A stretch of 7,805 nucleotides of DNA from NCBI GenBank assembly GCA_016650435.1, contig JAENVT010000230.1, positions 1-7,805 on the forward strand. Direction: 5' to 3'. Below are positions 6,589 to 7,805 of this stretch, piece after piece. Every line of letters begins with the position of its first letter. Positions within the stretch are counted from its first letter, which is position 1. The stretch is from Ilumatobacteraceae bacterium (lineage in GTDB: Bacteria > Actinomycetota > Acidimicrobiia > Acidimicrobiales > Ilumatobacteraceae). Made by a program: the position numbers and the translations under genes. Under the pieces are notes generated by a model. The model ran no database searches, was not told where the DNA came from, and was given only the letters and a program-made list of their open reading frames with translations.

Positions 6589-7805
6589 TGGACGTCGCGT
6601 TCTGCAAGCGCGGCAGCCTGAGCCAAGACCTCGCGCAATGGGCGGCCGAGCGCGCTCGCTGCAGCCGCGGCGTCGTCGTACTCGACCTTCACCCGGCCGA
6701 GCGCCACCTTGGCACGAACCTTGTGACCATCAACGACGACTTCGCGTTCGGTGCGCTGTTGCGGCCACCGCCGCAGCGCTGTGCCGCGAAGACCCAGCGA
6801 GCCGGTCTCGCGCAGCAGCAACGCCCCGATCAACTGCGTTGCCGAAGGGTCGCAGAGAACGTGCACGGTGTGCGCCGGTCGACCCTTTTTCATCACGATC
6901 GGCGACGCCCACGCATCGTGCGCTCCTGCGGCGATCAGGGAGGCAATCGTGTGGGCGATGACCTCGCCGGTGGCGTCGTCGACGTTGGTCTCGAGCAGCT
7001 GCACGTCCTGGCCGGGCTCCGGTATTGCGCTGGCTGACGCCGCGTCTCCGATCACCACCTGAACGACGTTGGGACGCCCGGGAATGTCGGCGCTGCCCGC
7101 GCCATAGCCGACCGAGGTCACGTTGATCGCGGGCATCGGGCCGAATTCGTCGGCGAGCGCGCACATCAACGCAACGCCGGTTGGTGTCGCCAACTCCTTG
7201 CGGTCGTCGATTCCCCGGCTCGGCGCGTTGCGGCGGGCAAGCAGTTCGGTGACCGCCGGCGCAGGATTTGGCAGCTGACCATGAGCGGCCAGAACCGTGC
7301 CCTCGCCGACGGTGATCGAGCTGCACACGATGCGTTCGACGCCCAACGACTCCAGCGCGGCACAGGTGCCGACGATGTCGACGATTGCGTCGACAGACCC
7401 AACCTCGTGGAACTCCACTTCGTCGGCAGGCATGCGGTGCATGGTTCCTTCCACATCGGCAAGCAGGCCGAAGGTTCGTTGGGCACGGTCACGCACACGC
7501 TCGGGCAGATCGGCGGCGTCGATCAATTCGCTGATCGCCCGGTACCCGCGATGGTGACCATGCTGATCTTCGCCGTGCTGATGCTCGCCGTGTTGATGAT
7601 CATGCGGGTGATAATGATCGTGGTCGTCGGCGAGAACCACAACGTGAGCTTGGGTAGCGGCCACTCCGCAGCGCGTCACATCTTCGAACGTCAGCGCGTA
7701 TCCGTCGAGGTCGAGCCGGCCGACGAGTTCAGCGATCACCATCGGGTCAGCACCGGCATCGACCAACGCCGCCATCGTCATGTCGCCGGCTGTACCGGCG
7801 AAGCA
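6585..7805 (-). CDS. larC: LarC, nickel-pincer cofactor nickel insertion protein (5' end outside window)
   Basis: LarC is the CTP-dependent enzyme (EC 4.99.1.12) that inserts Ni into pyridinium-3,5-bisthiocarboxylic acid mononucleotide, the cofactor of lactate racemase LarA and its relatives. 406 residues are visible and the reading frame continues past the right edge. The first visible residues, CFAGTAGDM, match the family's N-terminal CFSGISGDM motif, so only about the first 5-10 residues are missing and the ATG at 7781 is not the start. Other marks (fragment numbering) are a His-rich loop (about 62-85), HEVGSVDAIVDIVG (133-146), LETNVDDATGE (271-281) and PIVMKKGRP (302-310). Both halves, LarC1 and LarC2, sit in one open frame, unlike Lactobacillus plantarum, where a programmed frameshift joins them. 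The stop overlaps the sulfurtransferase start. larB, larE and larA are not in the window. The identity is firm. Confidence 0.95.
   Translation of the reverse strand, partial: CFAGTAGDMTMAALVDAGADPMVIAELVGRLDLDGYALTFEDVTRCGVAATQAHVVVLADDHDHYHPHDHQHGEHQHGEDQHGHHRGYRAISELIDAADLPERVRDRAQRTFGLLADVEGTMHRMPADEVEFHEVGSVDAIVDIVGTCAALESLGVERIVCSSITVGEGTVLAAHGQLPNPAPAVTELLARRNAPSRGIDDRKELATPTGVALMCALADEFGPMPAINVTSVGYGAGSADIPGRPNVVQVVIGDAASASAIPEPGQDVQLLETNVDDATGEVIAHTIASLIAAGAHDAWASPIVMKKGRPAHTVHVLCDPSATQLIGALLLRETGSLGLRGTALRRWPQQRTEREVVVDGHKVRAKVALGRVKVEYDDAAAAASALGRPLREVLAQAAALAERDVQ
7554..7598 (-). repeat. Three imperfect 15-bp repeats coding the His-rich loop of LarC
   Basis: Three units in frame encode HQHGE, HQHGE and DQHGH, with silent differences between the first two. 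They lie in a wider His/Asp-rich stretch (about 7551-7622) holding 12 or more histidines. Such loops are common in nickel-handling proteins and vary in length in LarC. The repeat probably grew by slippage or unequal exchange. Confidence 0.7.

Noticed and set aside
7554..7598. CRISPR or VNTR-type array
   Set aside because: Only three adjoining 15-bp units in frame inside larC, without spacers; it is a coding repeat of the His-rich loop.

Overview
The window is GC-rich and densely coded. It looks like an actinobacterial chromosome segment. Pointers are a DUF2510 protein, long GC-rich antisense open frames, GTG start use, overlapping stop/start codons and two TANNNT boxes placed as in leaderless actinobacterial promoters. 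An uncultured Acidimicrobiia-like lineage would fit, but that placement is inference. I see no rRNA, tRNA, CRISPR array, insertion sequence or phage gene, and no gene-free stretch longer than about 100 bases.

Layout, left to right. At 2-241 (+) is the 3' end of an L,D-transpeptidase, a peptidoglycan cross-linking enzyme. Everything else is on the minus strand. Its tail meets, only 6 bases away, the end of a protein with a degenerate GGDEF domain (248-1021). Upstream of that gene lies a fusion of a metallo-beta-lactamase fold with a C-terminal Rieske [2Fe-2S] domain (1057-2610), possibly in the same transcript. A Pro/Ala/Glu-rich protein with a C-terminal DUF2510 motif (2702-3343) stands on its own, with a candidate leaderless promoter.

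The right half is a tightly packed minus-strand operon read from the right edge: larC (6585 to beyond 7805, 5' end cut off), a 3-mercaptopyruvate-type sulfurtransferase (5764-6588), a polytopic membrane protein (4098-5771) and an ABC ATPase (3424-4101). Every junction is an overlap of 4 to 8 bases, so the genes are probably co-transcribed and translationally coupled.

Working together: LarC inserts nickel into the pincer cofactor of lactate-racemase-type enzymes, whose precursor must receive two sulfur atoms. A sulfurtransferase coupled to larC therefore suggests a sulfur supply for that pathway, although this is a hypothesis. The ATPase and membrane protein look like one ABC-2-type transporter with unknown substrate. 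The most interesting items are the larC-sulfurtransferase coupling, the MBL-Rieske fusion and the GGDEF protein with no catalytic loop.
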